A model generated the notes under the pieces. The model was not told the origin of the DNA and ran no database searches. It worked only from the letters and a program-made list of their open reading frames with translations. DNA of 34,930 nucleotides from CAZFER01 sp964517495 (GTDB taxonomy: Bacteria > Hinthialibacterota > Hinthialibacteria > Hinthialibacterales > Hinthialibacteraceae): the NCBI GenBank assembly GCA_964517495.1, contig CAZFER010000067.1, positions 1-34,930 on the forward strand, given 5' to 3'. Below are positions 17,008-24,188 of the stretch, piece after piece. Each line of letters begins with the position of its first letter. Position 1 is the first letter of the stretch. A program made the translations under genes and the position numbers.

Positions 17008-17226
17008 TCATCGACGTGTGACCGGGCGGAGTTCGTAGATTTGCCCATACTTTGACGCCGATTCCAGATTTCCCTGTCGAAGAGCTTCCCTCACATCGTC
17101 AAGTTTATAGGTATCTTCAACGCTGAGATAAGGCGACCAACCTGTATCGTCTTCCAGTAGTGCAACCTGAATCTCGGCCACATATTGGTCTTCATGTATA
17201 TACTTCGATTTCATACGCTGTTTCAT
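17008..17226 (-). CDS. Small partner of the DUF4258 protein, possible antitoxin
   Basis: The 72-residue protein reads KYIHEDQYVAEIQVALLEDD, TGWSPYLSVEDTYKLDD and VREALRQGNLESASKYGQ. I know no named family for it. It is short, acidic in the middle and compact, with no membrane segment. The start has GGAGG at correct spacing and lies 2 nt after the stop of the DUF4258 gene, so the two are coupled. The size, spacing and location among three TA pairs suggest an antitoxin, an inference from context only. Confidence 0.75.
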   Translation of the reverse strand: MKQRMKSKYIHEDQYVAEIQVALLEDDTGWSPYLSVEDTYKLDDVREALRQGNLESASKYGQIYELRPVTRR

Positions 17227-17228
17227 CG

Positions 17229-17549
17229 TTATTGCCTCCGAGTGAATGACTGATCCCAGCGCTCCTGATCCGGTCGATAGGCAGTGATCAAAACCACGGG
17301 TTTATCATAACCTTTTGGAATATCCCAAACAACATGAACCGGTGCTCCATTTCTATCCTTTTGTAAAAATAGAACACATGGCCCTTTCGAGTAATTCGGG
17401 TATTCCTTTACAACGACTGCTTTCGGAACGCCACTGAGTATTTCTTTCGCTTTCAGCCCATCTTCCGCCAGTTTATCGTAGCCGTGCTCAGAAATCCGAA
17501 CATCACCAACGCGTATCAGCGCGTGTACTTTCTCAACAAATTCGCTCAA
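17229..17549 (-). CDS. DUF4258 domain protein, putative toxin-like partner
   Basis: The 106-residue protein shows the DUF4258 pattern. VRISEHGYDKLAEDGLKAKE is followed by VVKEYPNYSKGPCVLFLQKD, then PVHVVWDIPKGYDKPVVLITAYRPD. The closing HVVW...TAYxPD block and the RISEHG histidine are the diagnostic parts. The fold is related by description to RelE/BrnT-like small toxins, but no activity is established to my knowledge. The start is taken as TTG at 17549, because the usual family opening aligns there; the SD is weak (AGGG, close). It lies downstream of the broken vapC fragment. Confidence 0.8.
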   Translation of the reverse strand: MSEFVEKVHALIRVGDVRISEHGYDKLAEDGLKAKEILSGVPKAVVVKEYPNYSKGPCVLFLQKDRNGAPVHVVWDIPKGYDKPVVLITAYRPDQERWDQSFTRRQ

Positions 17550-17619
17550 TCCCTATTCTGCTGTATAAGGTAATCTGGGATCAACGTATCCCCTGTCTTA
17601 CTATGGATAGCGCGAGTGG

Positions 17620-17650
17620 CAAGGGTAGAATGTTGTTTATTCCACCCTTG
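17620..17650. repeat. CAAGGGT/ACCCTTG inverted repeat, copy 2
   Basis: CAAGGGT (17620-17626) pairs with ACCCTTG (17644-17650), and GAAT (17628-17631) with ATTC (17639-17642) after one mismatched position each side. On the minus strand it reads TTTCAAGGGT...ACCCTTGCCAC, resembling copy 1 (TTTCAAGGGT...ACCCTTGGCAC). It sits where the body of vapC should be. Confidence 0.6.
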
Positions 17651-17679
17651 AAAGTCAAACGTACCGGATACATTTTTGA

Positions 17680-17817
17680 TCAAATATTCCAATACTTCCC
17701 GCTAATAAAGGGGTGGCATGCGAGGAGTCCTTGTTCGAGCAAACGGACGAGGTTTTTGTCACCTTCCCTAAAGTGGTTTATCCATACCGAAGTATCTACA
17801 AGAATAAAATCAGGCAT
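17680..17817 (-). pseudogene. vapC: VapC-like PIN-domain toxin, truncated
   Basis: The ATG at 17817 has AGGAG 8 nt upstream. It opens MPDFILVDTSVWINHFREGD, the canonical start of a VapC PIN nuclease with the first catalytic Asp in VDTSVW. It continues to LLACHPFISG, where a full toxin normally reads HPFVxGEL, and then runs into KYWNI and a stop after 45 codons. Intact VapCs have about 130 residues with further acidic residues, all missing here. An inverted repeat (17620-17650) and the DUF4258 gene follow directly. A deletion or element insertion has removed the remainder. It overlaps the vapB tail by 8 nt, as in an intact operon. Confidence 0.85.
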
Positions 17818-17919
17818 TCAATAATCTCCTGCGCTTAATCGGTTTTAAGTCTTTTTCACTACCTCCTAATTTTGCGAGACGTTTGCTGCTGTCCTGTGCT
17901 ATAAGCGCTTCAAGTCCGA
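17810..17919 (-). CDS. vapB: VapB-like antitoxin, C-terminal part only
   Basis: The visible 35 residues end EALIAQDSSKRLAKLGGSEK followed by DLKPIKRRRLLNA. The RLAxLGGS...PxxRR end is familiar from VapB-type antitoxins that precede PIN toxins. The stop codon lies inside the vapC start region (8-nt overlap). The N-terminal DNA-binding part is hidden by the assembly gap, so it is unknown whether the gene is whole. Confidence 0.7.
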
Positions 17920-18019
17920 NNNNNNNNNNNNNNNNNNNNNNNNNNNNNNNNNNNNNNNNNNNNNNNNNNNNNNNNNNNNNNNNNNNNNNNNNNNNNNNNN
18001 NNNNNNNNNNNNNNNNNNN
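17920..18019. other. Assembly gap (100 N)
   Basis: Exactly 100 undetermined bases, the usual placeholder for a scaffold gap of unknown true length. Open frames drawn across it are artefacts. Gene order and distance between the TA island on its left and the prepilin group on its right are therefore not certain. Confidence 0.98.
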
Positions 18020-18284
18020 AATGATGATCAATATTGGTGCATCAAACAAGGGATTGGAGTATAAGAGAATAAATGATTCAGTCGTTTCCGAACTTTCTTC
18101 TATATTGTTTTGAAAAACAAGAAAGGTTCGTATTTATTTTTTCTAAATTCCAAGGGCTGTTTATCACAATTCTGTCATTTTCCCTGTCGGGCAAAAATCG
18201 TGTATTAATCCGCCTTCCCTAACCCCTTCTTTTCTTGTTACAATGGAGAGGATTTATATCACATTGAATCATGGAGAACACGCC
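18020..18284. other. AT-rich region right of the gap
   Basis: A plus-strand frame enters from the gap and ends at a TGA at 18111-18113 after about 30 visible codons (NIGASNKGLEYKRINDSVV and on). It may be the 3' end of a gene that begins in the missing sequence, but nothing in it is recognisable. The rest must contain the promoter for the prepilin group. Confidence 0.4.
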
Positions 18285-18818
18285 ATGAAGCAATCAGCCT
18301 TTACGCTTATTGAACTGCTGATCGTGGTTGCCATTATCGGGATACTTGCCGCTATTGCGGTGCCAAATTTTTTGCAGGCGCAAATCAAGGCGAAAATCGC
18401 CCGTGTGCTGGCCGATCACAAGAACCTGGCCACCGCCGAAAACATGTACCGCCTGGATAACAACACCTTTCATAAGCATGAACATTCCCCCTGGCAGCAT
18501 GTTCCCCTCACCACGCCGGTTTCTTATCTGTCGGCCTGGCCGATCGATCCCTTTCAGGAAAATCTTCCTGAAAGCGCCAAACAAATCGCTCCCTATGCCA
18601 AGCGTACCATCCATTGGGAGCCAATTATGAGTTTCAACTCTACCCGTGCCGCAGGTTACTTGATCCAATATCCGAACTATGCCGGCTGGAATGTCAGCGC
18701 CGGCCCAGGCCCCAGCCATGGCGTCTATGCCATGTCCAACGGTCTGATCAGCAATGGTAATATTACCACCTTTGTTCCTGGTGATGCAAAGTCAGACTGG
18801 GTATTTTGGAAAAACTGA
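18285..18818 (+). CDS. Prepilin-type protein, copy 3
   Basis: The 177-residue protein begins MKQSA followed by FTLIELLIVVAIIGILA, with Ala at the cleavage position. I chose the ATG at 18285 over the frame opening at 18243 because GGAG lies 8 nt upstream and the leader is then of normal length. The middle is rich in Pro, His and Trp and unlike the other copies. YAMSNGLISNGNI near the end is its version of the shared motif. It is the first gene of a plus-strand group: the GH5 gene follows after 34 nt and the Gfo/Idh gene 23 nt after that. Confidence 0.9.
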   Translation: MKQSAFTLIELLIVVAIIGILAAIAVPNFLQAQIKAKIARVLADHKNLATAENMYRLDNNTFHKHEHSPWQHVPLTTPVSYLSAWPIDPFQENLPESAKQIAPYAKRTIHWEPIMSFNSTRAAGYLIQYPNYAGWNVSAGPGPSHGVYAMSNGLISNGNITTFVPGDAKSDWVFWKN

Positions 18819-18852
18819 AGAGATTTGATCTTTCAACAAGGAGATATTCATA

Positions 18853-20034
18853 ATGAAGATTAGGCGTATTTCGTTTTTATTAACTTCTTTGTTTGGTTTA
18901 GTGGTTGTGGTGTTGACCTCGTTCATCTCTGGCCCACTTTATGCCGCTGAAGGTGTTGATCCCATTCGTGTCGAACGGCTGGCAAAGGGTATCAACCTGC
19001 CAGGTTGGCTTTGGTTGAATCGTGGTGACCTTGCCCCCATTGAAACACGCTACCCTGATAGCGATTTAAGGCGCATCAAACAACTGGGATTCACGCACGT
19101 TCGCATCCCCATGGATATGGCCAACATTCATGATCCGGAGGCATCAAATTTGCTAAATAAAAAGGCCATCGAAGTGCTTGATCCTGCCATAAAGAAGATA
19201 CTCGATTTAAAATTGGCAGTTATAATCGATCTGCATAGCATCTCCCAAAACACAGGCGGGAGTGACTATTCCGGCCCATTGGGGAAAGATGAATCTTTCA
19301 CGGATACCTTTGCTGCCTTTTGGAGTGAACTGGCCAAACACCTCAGCCAGTTTGATCAGGATTGGCTGATCCTTGAACCGATGAATGAACCGGTTCTGCG
19401 TGGCAATGAAGAAAATTGGCCCCCCGTGCAGAAAAAGATCGTCAGCGCCATTCGCCGGAACGCCCCCAACCATACCATCCTAGCTACCGGTGCGCGCTGG
19501 TCCAATCTTTCCACCTTGCTGGAACTTGCCCCGCTCGAGGATCCCAATATCATTTACAATTTTCATTTTTACGAACCCCATATCTTTACTCATCAGGGAG
19601 CCACCTGGAGTTCGGATATTGTCAAACCGCTACGCGAGATCCCTTATCCCTCATCGCCTTATTCCATCAAGCCGCTTTTGGAGAATTACAAAGACCAGCG
19701 CACTAAAAAGGCGCTAGAGGATTACGGCGAAGAACGTTGGAATTCGGCAAAGATAGACAAGCGAATTAAACTGGCCGGTGACTGGGCCAGCAAACATGGT
19801 GTACCCGTTATTTGTGATGAATGGGGCGTGTATCGCAGTTATTCGCTGCCCCAACACCGTGCCCAGTGGATTGAAGATGTTCGCACAGCGTTGGAAAAAT
19901 ACGGCATCGGCTGGTGTATGTGGAACTTTGATGGTGGCTTCGGCCTGGTTAACCGTATGAATGGTGAAGCCGTTCCGGATCACACCATCGTCAAAGCACT
20001 CGGATTAAATACCAATATTCAAATGCGAAGATAA
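18853..20034 (+). CDS. Exported GH5-type glycoside hydrolase (cellulase family)
   Basis: The 393-residue protein has a signal peptide (hydrophobic core ISFLLTSLFGLVVVVLTSF, cleavage near YAA at 30-32). The barrel follows GH5 closely. GINLPGWLWLN (47-57), LGFTHVRIPMD, LAVIIDLHSI (121-130), LEPMNEPV with acid/base Glu179, NFHFYEPHIFTH, VICDEWGVY with nucleophile Glu323, and WCMWNFDGGFG near the end. It would cut beta-glycosidic bonds with retention; endoglucanase or mannanase cannot be separated by reading. AAGGAG precedes the start. There is no carbohydrate-binding module. It lies between a prepilin and an exported oxidoreductase, suggesting joint processing of one glycan. Confidence 0.94.
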   Translation: MKIRRISFLLTSLFGLVVVVLTSFISGPLYAAEGVDPIRVERLAKGINLPGWLWLNRGDLAPIETRYPDSDLRRIKQLGFTHVRIPMDMANIHDPEASNLLNKKAIEVLDPAIKKILDLKLAVIIDLHSISQNTGGSDYSGPLGKDESFTDTFAAFWSELAKHLSQFDQDWLILEPMNEPVLRGNEENWPPVQKKIVSAIRRNAPNHTILATGARWSNLSTLLELAPLEDPNIIYNFHFYEPHIFTHQGATWSSDIVKPLREIPYPSSPYSIKPLLENYKDQRTKKALEDYGEERWNSAKIDKRIKLAGDWASKHGVPVICDEWGVYRSYSLPQHRAQWIEDVRTALEKYGIGWCMWNFDGGFGLVNRMNGEAVPDHTIVKALGLNTNIQMRR

Positions 20035-20057
20035 ATAGAATTAGAAAAGGAAGTCCC

Positions 20058-21233
20058 ATGCAAAATCATAGACGTTCATTTATTAAAACCTCAGGCGCGT
20101 TCGCGGCGTCAACCTTGATTCCAACCTCCGCATTTAGTGCGATCAAGACGTATAAAGCCGCCATTATTGGCCGGACTGGCGGCGGGAATTATGGCCACGG
20201 CTTTGATGTGGTTTTCAACGATTTTGAAAATGTGAATGTTGTTGCTGTGGCCGATGAAAACGCGGAGGGGCTAAAAAAGGCCGCCGAACGATCAGGGGCA
20301 AAGAACCAATATCTTGATTACAAGGTGATGCTTGAAAAAGAGAAACCCGATATTGTGGCAATCGGACCACGGCAGCCGGATTGCCACCGGGAGATGGCCT
20401 TGGCATGCATTCATGCCGGTGTGCATATTTATATGGAAAAACCGATGACCGAATCGCTTGACGAAGCGGATGATATTATCCATGCTGCCGAACAGAAACA
20501 TGTAAAAGTCGCCCTTGGCCATACCCGCCGCTATATGCCGGATTTTGCCTCGGTTAAAGCCTTAATCGATCAAGACTTTTTTGGCACTGTGGTCGAGGTG
20601 CGCTTTCAAGGCAAGCAGGACAGCCGTGTAGGGGGTGAGGATTTCATCGTGCTGGGCACCCATGATTTTGATATCATGCGTTTTTATTTCGGCAATCCCC
20701 TATGGTGTTTTGCTTCAATTACGTCTGATGGTCATGATATTACAGCGAAAGATGTGCATATGGGACACGAACTCATCCTGGTGGCTGGAGATGCCATTCA
20801 CGCCCAGTTTGCCTTTACTGAAAATATCCATACGTATTGGACATCTGTAAAAGCGGATGACCATTGGAATGATCGATTTTCAGACCGCGACAAATGGCGT
20901 TTTGAAATTTACGGCACCAAACGGATACTCGCTTATCAATCCAATTTTGGCATGGCGTATCTTGATTCGCCTTTCCCTGCGCATATGGATGATAAAGCGA
21001 TCTGGAAGGAACTTCCAAAACCACAAAACTGGCATCAAGCCAGGCACGAAAAACACCCCATTCGTAATTTGATTTATGCTATTGAAACGGACACTCAACC
21101 CCTGTGCAGTGGATATGATGGACGCTGGACCATCGAGATGCTGGCGGCCGCCTATCGTTCTCAAATCCATAAATGCCGTATTGAGTTTCCGCTTATTCAA
21201 CGCAACAATCCGTTAAAAGAATTAAAGCAGTAA
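20058..21233 (+). CDS. Tat-exported Gfo/Idh/MocA family oxidoreductase
   Basis: The 391-residue protein begins with a twin-arginine-type signal, NHRRSFIKTSGAFAASTLIP. The Rossmann domain follows: AAIIGRTGGGNYGHGFD (34-50) has a glycine-rich loop unlike the common GxGxxG, VVAVADEN ends the second strand, and YMEKPM contains the conserved EKP (Lys at 128). GHTRRYMPDFASVKALI and GGEDFIVLGTHDFDIMRFYFG belong to the second domain; the latter carries the His/Asp pair where the catalytic residue is expected. Such NAD(P)-binding enzymes oxidise or reduce sugars, and exported members are frequent in Planctomycetes-like bacteria. The cofactor must be bound before Tat export. It lies 23 nt after the GH5 gene with GGAAG as SD. 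Confidence 0.92.
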   Translation: MQNHRRSFIKTSGAFAASTLIPTSAFSAIKTYKAAIIGRTGGGNYGHGFDVVFNDFENVNVVAVADENAEGLKKAAERSGAKNQYLDYKVMLEKEKPDIVAIGPRQPDCHREMALACIHAGVHIYMEKPMTESLDEADDIIHAAEQKHVKVALGHTRRYMPDFASVKALIDQDFFGTVVEVRFQGKQDSRVGGEDFIVLGTHDFDIMRFYFGNPLWCFASITSDGHDITAKDVHMGHELILVAGDAIHAQFAFTENIHTYWTSVKADDHWNDRFSDRDKWRFEIYGTKRILAYQSNFGMAYLDSPFPAHMDDKAIWKELPKPQNWHQARHEKHPIRNLIYAIETDTQPLCSGYDGRWTIEMLAAAYRSQIHKCRIEFPLIQRNNPLKELKQ

Positions 21234-21245
21234 GACGGCTGGGCA

Positions 21246-21334
21246 GGAGCCTCGCCCTCTCTTGACTCTATTTACGCCAAATGAGGATTGTGTAGGATGG
21301 GCTAAAAATAGGTTGTGTGCATTTTTAGCCCATC
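21246..21334. repeat. Composite short repeat A2: GGAGCCTCGCCCTC plus 14-bp hairpin
   Basis: GGAGCCTCGCCCTC at 21246-21259 repeats that at 3664-3677. GATGGGCTAAAAAT (21296-21309) and ATTTTTAGCCCATC (21321-21334) form a perfect 14-bp stem with an 11-nt loop. It lies between the convergent Gfo/Idh gene and prepilin copy 4 and could also act as a terminator, though there is no long T-run behind it. Confidence 0.75.
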
Positions 21335-21350
21335 GGATTGCTGTCAAGTT

Positions 21351-22031
21351 TTAATACGATTGCCCTCCGCCTGATCGAACAACAATATCTCCCACACTGT
21401 TCAATCCATTGCTGGCATCGAATGGTGTCCCTCGATGGGGATCACTGGCCCCCGCACCAATCCCGAACTCTTTATCCGGCCCACTACCAATTAAAGCGAA
21501 TTCGTCAAGGGATAATGGTTGTAAACCCAATGCCACCGCCCGGTCAGGTTTTAAGGCATTAAAATTATGGTTAAAGTTATTGGTGCCTTGCACATTAACA
21601 TAAGAGGATTCGTAATCACCGTAACGGTATGATGCACGCTCACCCCCCGGACCTTCGAAAAAGGGATCAAAAGGGATAGAGGACATATAAGCTTGTGGAC
21701 TGGTTAAAGGGCCAAGCACCGCAAACATATTGCGTCCATTTGGACGAGGACAACCTTGCCCCATCCCCACACCATTGAACAATTCTTCCAGCCGTTCACA
21801 CCCTAATTCCGTATCATCATCCCACCAATCCACAGGATAGGCCCCTTTATCAGTTTTCAGCATCATAACAGCAGTTGATAGGGCTTTCATATCCGATACG
21901 TTACGGGCAATTTTGGCACGGGTTTGCGCATTGATAAAATTAGGCACAGCGATAGCCGCCAGAATCCCGATAATGGCAACGACGATAAGCAATTCAATCA
22001 AGGTAAATGCATGCACTGGTGAGCGTTTCAT
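21351..22031 (-). CDS. Prepilin-type protein, copy 4
   Basis: The 226-residue protein begins MKRSPVHA followed by FTLIELLIVVAIIGILA, again with Ala before the cleavage site. The ATG at 22031 is preferred to the one 9 nt upstream because GGGGA then has normal spacing. It is the longest copy: its middle includes YPVDWWDDD, an insert with two Cys (GCERLEELFNGVGMGQGCPR) and a SYRYGDYESSYVNVQG stretch. ALIGSGPDKEFG and FDASNGLNSVGDI near the end match copy 1. It lies 32 nt after the aldo/keto-reductase-like gene and so appears last in a four-gene minus-strand group. Confidence 0.9.
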   Translation of the reverse strand: MKRSPVHAFTLIELLIVVAIIGILAAIAVPNFINAQTRAKIARNVSDMKALSTAVMMLKTDKGAYPVDWWDDDTELGCERLEELFNGVGMGQGCPRPNGRNMFAVLGPLTSPQAYMSSIPFDPFFEGPGGERASYRYGDYESSYVNVQGTNNFNHNFNALKPDRAVALGLQPLSLDEFALIGSGPDKEFGIGAGASDPHRGTPFDASNGLNSVGDIVVRSGGGQSY

Positions 22032-22063
22032 TGTAATCATCCCCTTTTATTTTCACGTCGATC

Positions 22064-23110
22064 TCAAGCACACCAGGGTCGTTGACGATTCTTTACTTTA
22101 TCCATCCCCAGCACCTGTTTAGCCGCGATTAAATCTTCACGAATTTGAAAATCAAACATTCCCACCGCCAGAAAATCAGCCCCATTTTTAAAACAAAACT
22201 CAAAGGCATCCTTGGGGTGAATGGCACCCGCAGCCAGGGTTTTAAACGCGATCCAGGGCTGTTTTTTCCGGGCCATCAGTTCTTTGGTCTTTTCGGGGAA
22301 CAAGTCATAAATGTTGTCGTGAAACTTGTTATGATCAACATAACGAGTACTGTCCACCGACCAATGTTGGCGGGATTCTTTCGGATGGGCGGACCAATAA
22401 TTGTCATGATGGAAAGTCTTGAAATAATAGTCAGGTTCAAAACCATAGTCATCCGCAATCTCGATCACCTTGATATCATGAGCCCCTAAGCCGGCCGGAA
22501 TGCCTTGCTGCTTGATATACTCAATCCCCTTGCCAATCACTTCGATATACTTGTGATTGCGGGTTTTTAGGGCGTGTTCAGTAAAACCACCTTGGGTATA
22601 GAGCGTGGTGCCACCCTCATCGATGCTGCGGTCAATCCACTCTTTAAAACCCGACCAGAAAGGCTTTCCAAAGTGTTCCCACTCCTGGCGAACGCCTACA
22701 ATCGTTTGTATCTTCCCTCCACGCTCATCTTTATATTCATTGATGATCGAGAGTTGAGACGGGTCAGGTGAACATGCATTGATACCCTGCTCTTCCATCA
22801 TTTCAAGCGTATCGAATTGCTTTTCCTTGGTTAGATAATGGCCTGCCAAGGTGGATACATAAAGCAAATCGCGCTGATGGCACCATCCGCTAATGATGTT
22901 CCCACCTCCGATAATGCGGCTAATGGTAAGATCACCAATCTTACCAACCGGCACGTTCGGTTCAGTCGGCTGGGCTTGCAGTTGTTGGGGATCAGAAGGA
23001 TTTTGCAGCATAGCCAACAACTGCTTTTCTTCCGGACCACGAATGCCAAAAGCGGCCCCTGCCATGGCTGAATGTCCCAAAAAACTACGGCGATCGATTC
23101 GGCATGTCAT
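22064..23110 (-). CDS. Tat-exported TIM-barrel protein, aldo/keto-reductase-like
   Basis: The 348-residue protein starts at the ATG at 23110 (AGGAG 8 nt upstream); a longer frame to 23140 lacks a site. The signal is IDRRSFLGHSAMAGAAFGIR. The mature part, KIGDLTISRIIGGGNIISGW, looks like the first strand of aldo/keto reductases, and MMEEQGINACSPDP, GLGAHDIKVIEIADDYG, KQPWIAFKTLAAGAIHPKD and FKNGADFLAVGMFDFQIRED follow barrel spacing. I cannot find the full Asp-Tyr-Lys-His tetrad with confidence, so an isomerase or non-redox barrel is possible. It lies 36 nt after the nucleoside hydrolase. Related exported proteins are common in Planctomycetes-like genomes, from memory. Confidence 0.72.
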   Translation of the reverse strand: MTCRIDRRSFLGHSAMAGAAFGIRGPEEKQLLAMLQNPSDPQQLQAQPTEPNVPVGKIGDLTISRIIGGGNIISGWCHQRDLLYVSTLAGHYLTKEKQFDTLEMMEEQGINACSPDPSQLSIINEYKDERGGKIQTIVGVRQEWEHFGKPFWSGFKEWIDRSIDEGGTTLYTQGGFTEHALKTRNHKYIEVIGKGIEYIKQQGIPAGLGAHDIKVIEIADDYGFEPDYYFKTFHHDNYWSAHPKESRQHWSVDSTRYVDHNKFHDNIYDLFPEKTKELMARKKQPWIAFKTLAAGAIHPKDAFEFCFKNGADFLAVGMFDFQIREDLIAAKQVLGMDKVKNRQRPWCA

Positions 23111-23146
23111 GATGAATTCTCCTTTTAAGGATGGGGCCACCGGTGT

Positions 23147-24139
23147 TTACTTATGTGTCAAGCGATGCACCAATAGATCCTTGAATGCATCCATGTCTTT
23201 CCATTCAGTGGCCACTCGCATGATATTGGCATCGGGATCGATTTTGGTATACCCATCATCGGTAACCCGAATACCCAGTTTTTCCATTTTAAGATAGTCA
23301 TCACTAAAGCCCAAATAAATGGCCACCGTATCGAACAAGGTGGAACTACGTTTATCAGCCAAACCGGCGTCATTCCGTGCCTCACACCAATAGCGGTAAT
23401 TTTGGACAATGGCAGACGCAATGGGATCTTTGGAATCACGCACTTTCTTATAGCGTTCTTCCTGCAACACCACCAAACCGCAGGTATCCAGCGGGGTAAT
23501 GGTAATATCCCATGGCGCCGAAAGCACCTTTTGACACGCTTTGGCATCAGCACGCACATTATATTCCGCCGAAATTTTCTTATTGCCACCATACCCAAGC
23601 CTCACGCTGCCGTGCATCCCCACAAAGCGAGCTTTTTTGGCAATCGCCGGTTCACGCTTCAAGGCTTCCGCCACATTGGGAACAGGGCCAACAGCAATCA
23701 AGGTGATGGGTTCAGGGGAATTCATAATGGTGTCGATCATAGCCTGCACGCCATCTTCATAAATTTTACCAGGATAGGATTTAAGTTCGTAATCCTCCAC
23801 CCAGCTGGCCTGTCCGCCAACGCCCTCACTATTCACTGCAAGGCCCACACCCACAGGAATATCAGTTCGTCCCGCTTTTTCGAGAAACTTGGCAATCAAC
23901 TTAGCCCGATACTCTGTTTTCCCTTGATCGCCCACAACCAATTTGACATCAAATTCTGGACACCGCAGAAGGAAACCCAACGCCCAGGTATCATCGATAT
24001 CATCACCAATATCGGTATCGAAGATGACCGGTATCTTTCCTGAAGGCGCATTGCTTTCTGATGCCATGGCACATAGTCCCATCATGCAAACCATTGTAAT
24101 GATACTCCCCATTATCGTTGTTTTCAGTCCTGTTTTCAT
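23147..24139 (-). CDS. Exported nucleoside hydrolase (IunH-like)
   Basis: The 330-residue protein starts at the ATG at 24139, where AAGGAG is 9 nt upstream and a signal peptide begins (MKTGLKTTIMGSIITMVCMM). A frame to 24217 has no such site. IPVIFDTDIGDDIDDTWAL (36-54) is the Asp cluster that binds calcium and the ribose hydroxyls in nucleoside hydrolases, in its DxDIGDDIDD variant. ITLIAVGPVPNVAEALKREP and FVGMHGSVRLGYGG correspond to the following conserved blocks, and LFDTVAIYL to the distal Asp/His segment. It would release base from ribosides outside the cytoplasm, though the substrate may be another glycoside. It lies 49 nt after a large glycosidase gene. Confidence 0.9.
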   Translation of the reverse strand: MKTGLKTTIMGSIITMVCMMGLCAMASESNAPSGKIPVIFDTDIGDDIDDTWALGFLLRCPEFDVKLVVGDQGKTEYRAKLIAKFLEKAGRTDIPVGVGLAVNSEGVGGQASWVEDYELKSYPGKIYEDGVQAMIDTIMNSPEPITLIAVGPVPNVAEALKREPAIAKKARFVGMHGSVRLGYGGNKKISAEYNVRADAKACQKVLSAPWDITITPLDTCGLVVLQEERYKKVRDSKDPIASAIVQNYRYWCEARNDAGLADKRSSTLFDTVAIYLGFSDDYLKMEKLGIRVTDDGYTKIDPDANIMRVATEWKDMDAFKDLLVHRLTHK

Positions 24140-24188
24140 CTCATTTTTCTCCTTTTCAGTCATTGCTGTTTTCGTCGATTGATTATGA

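Noticed and set aside
16691..17038. 115-codon plus-strand open frame between the TA pairs
   Set aside because: It has no domain or export signal, reads through two hairpins and overlaps the end of the DUF4258 partner. Its codon use looks random.
17810..18113. Open frames drawn across the 100-N gap on both strands
   Set aside because: Their central part is undetermined sequence, so the joined proteins are not real. Only the vapB end on the left is supported.
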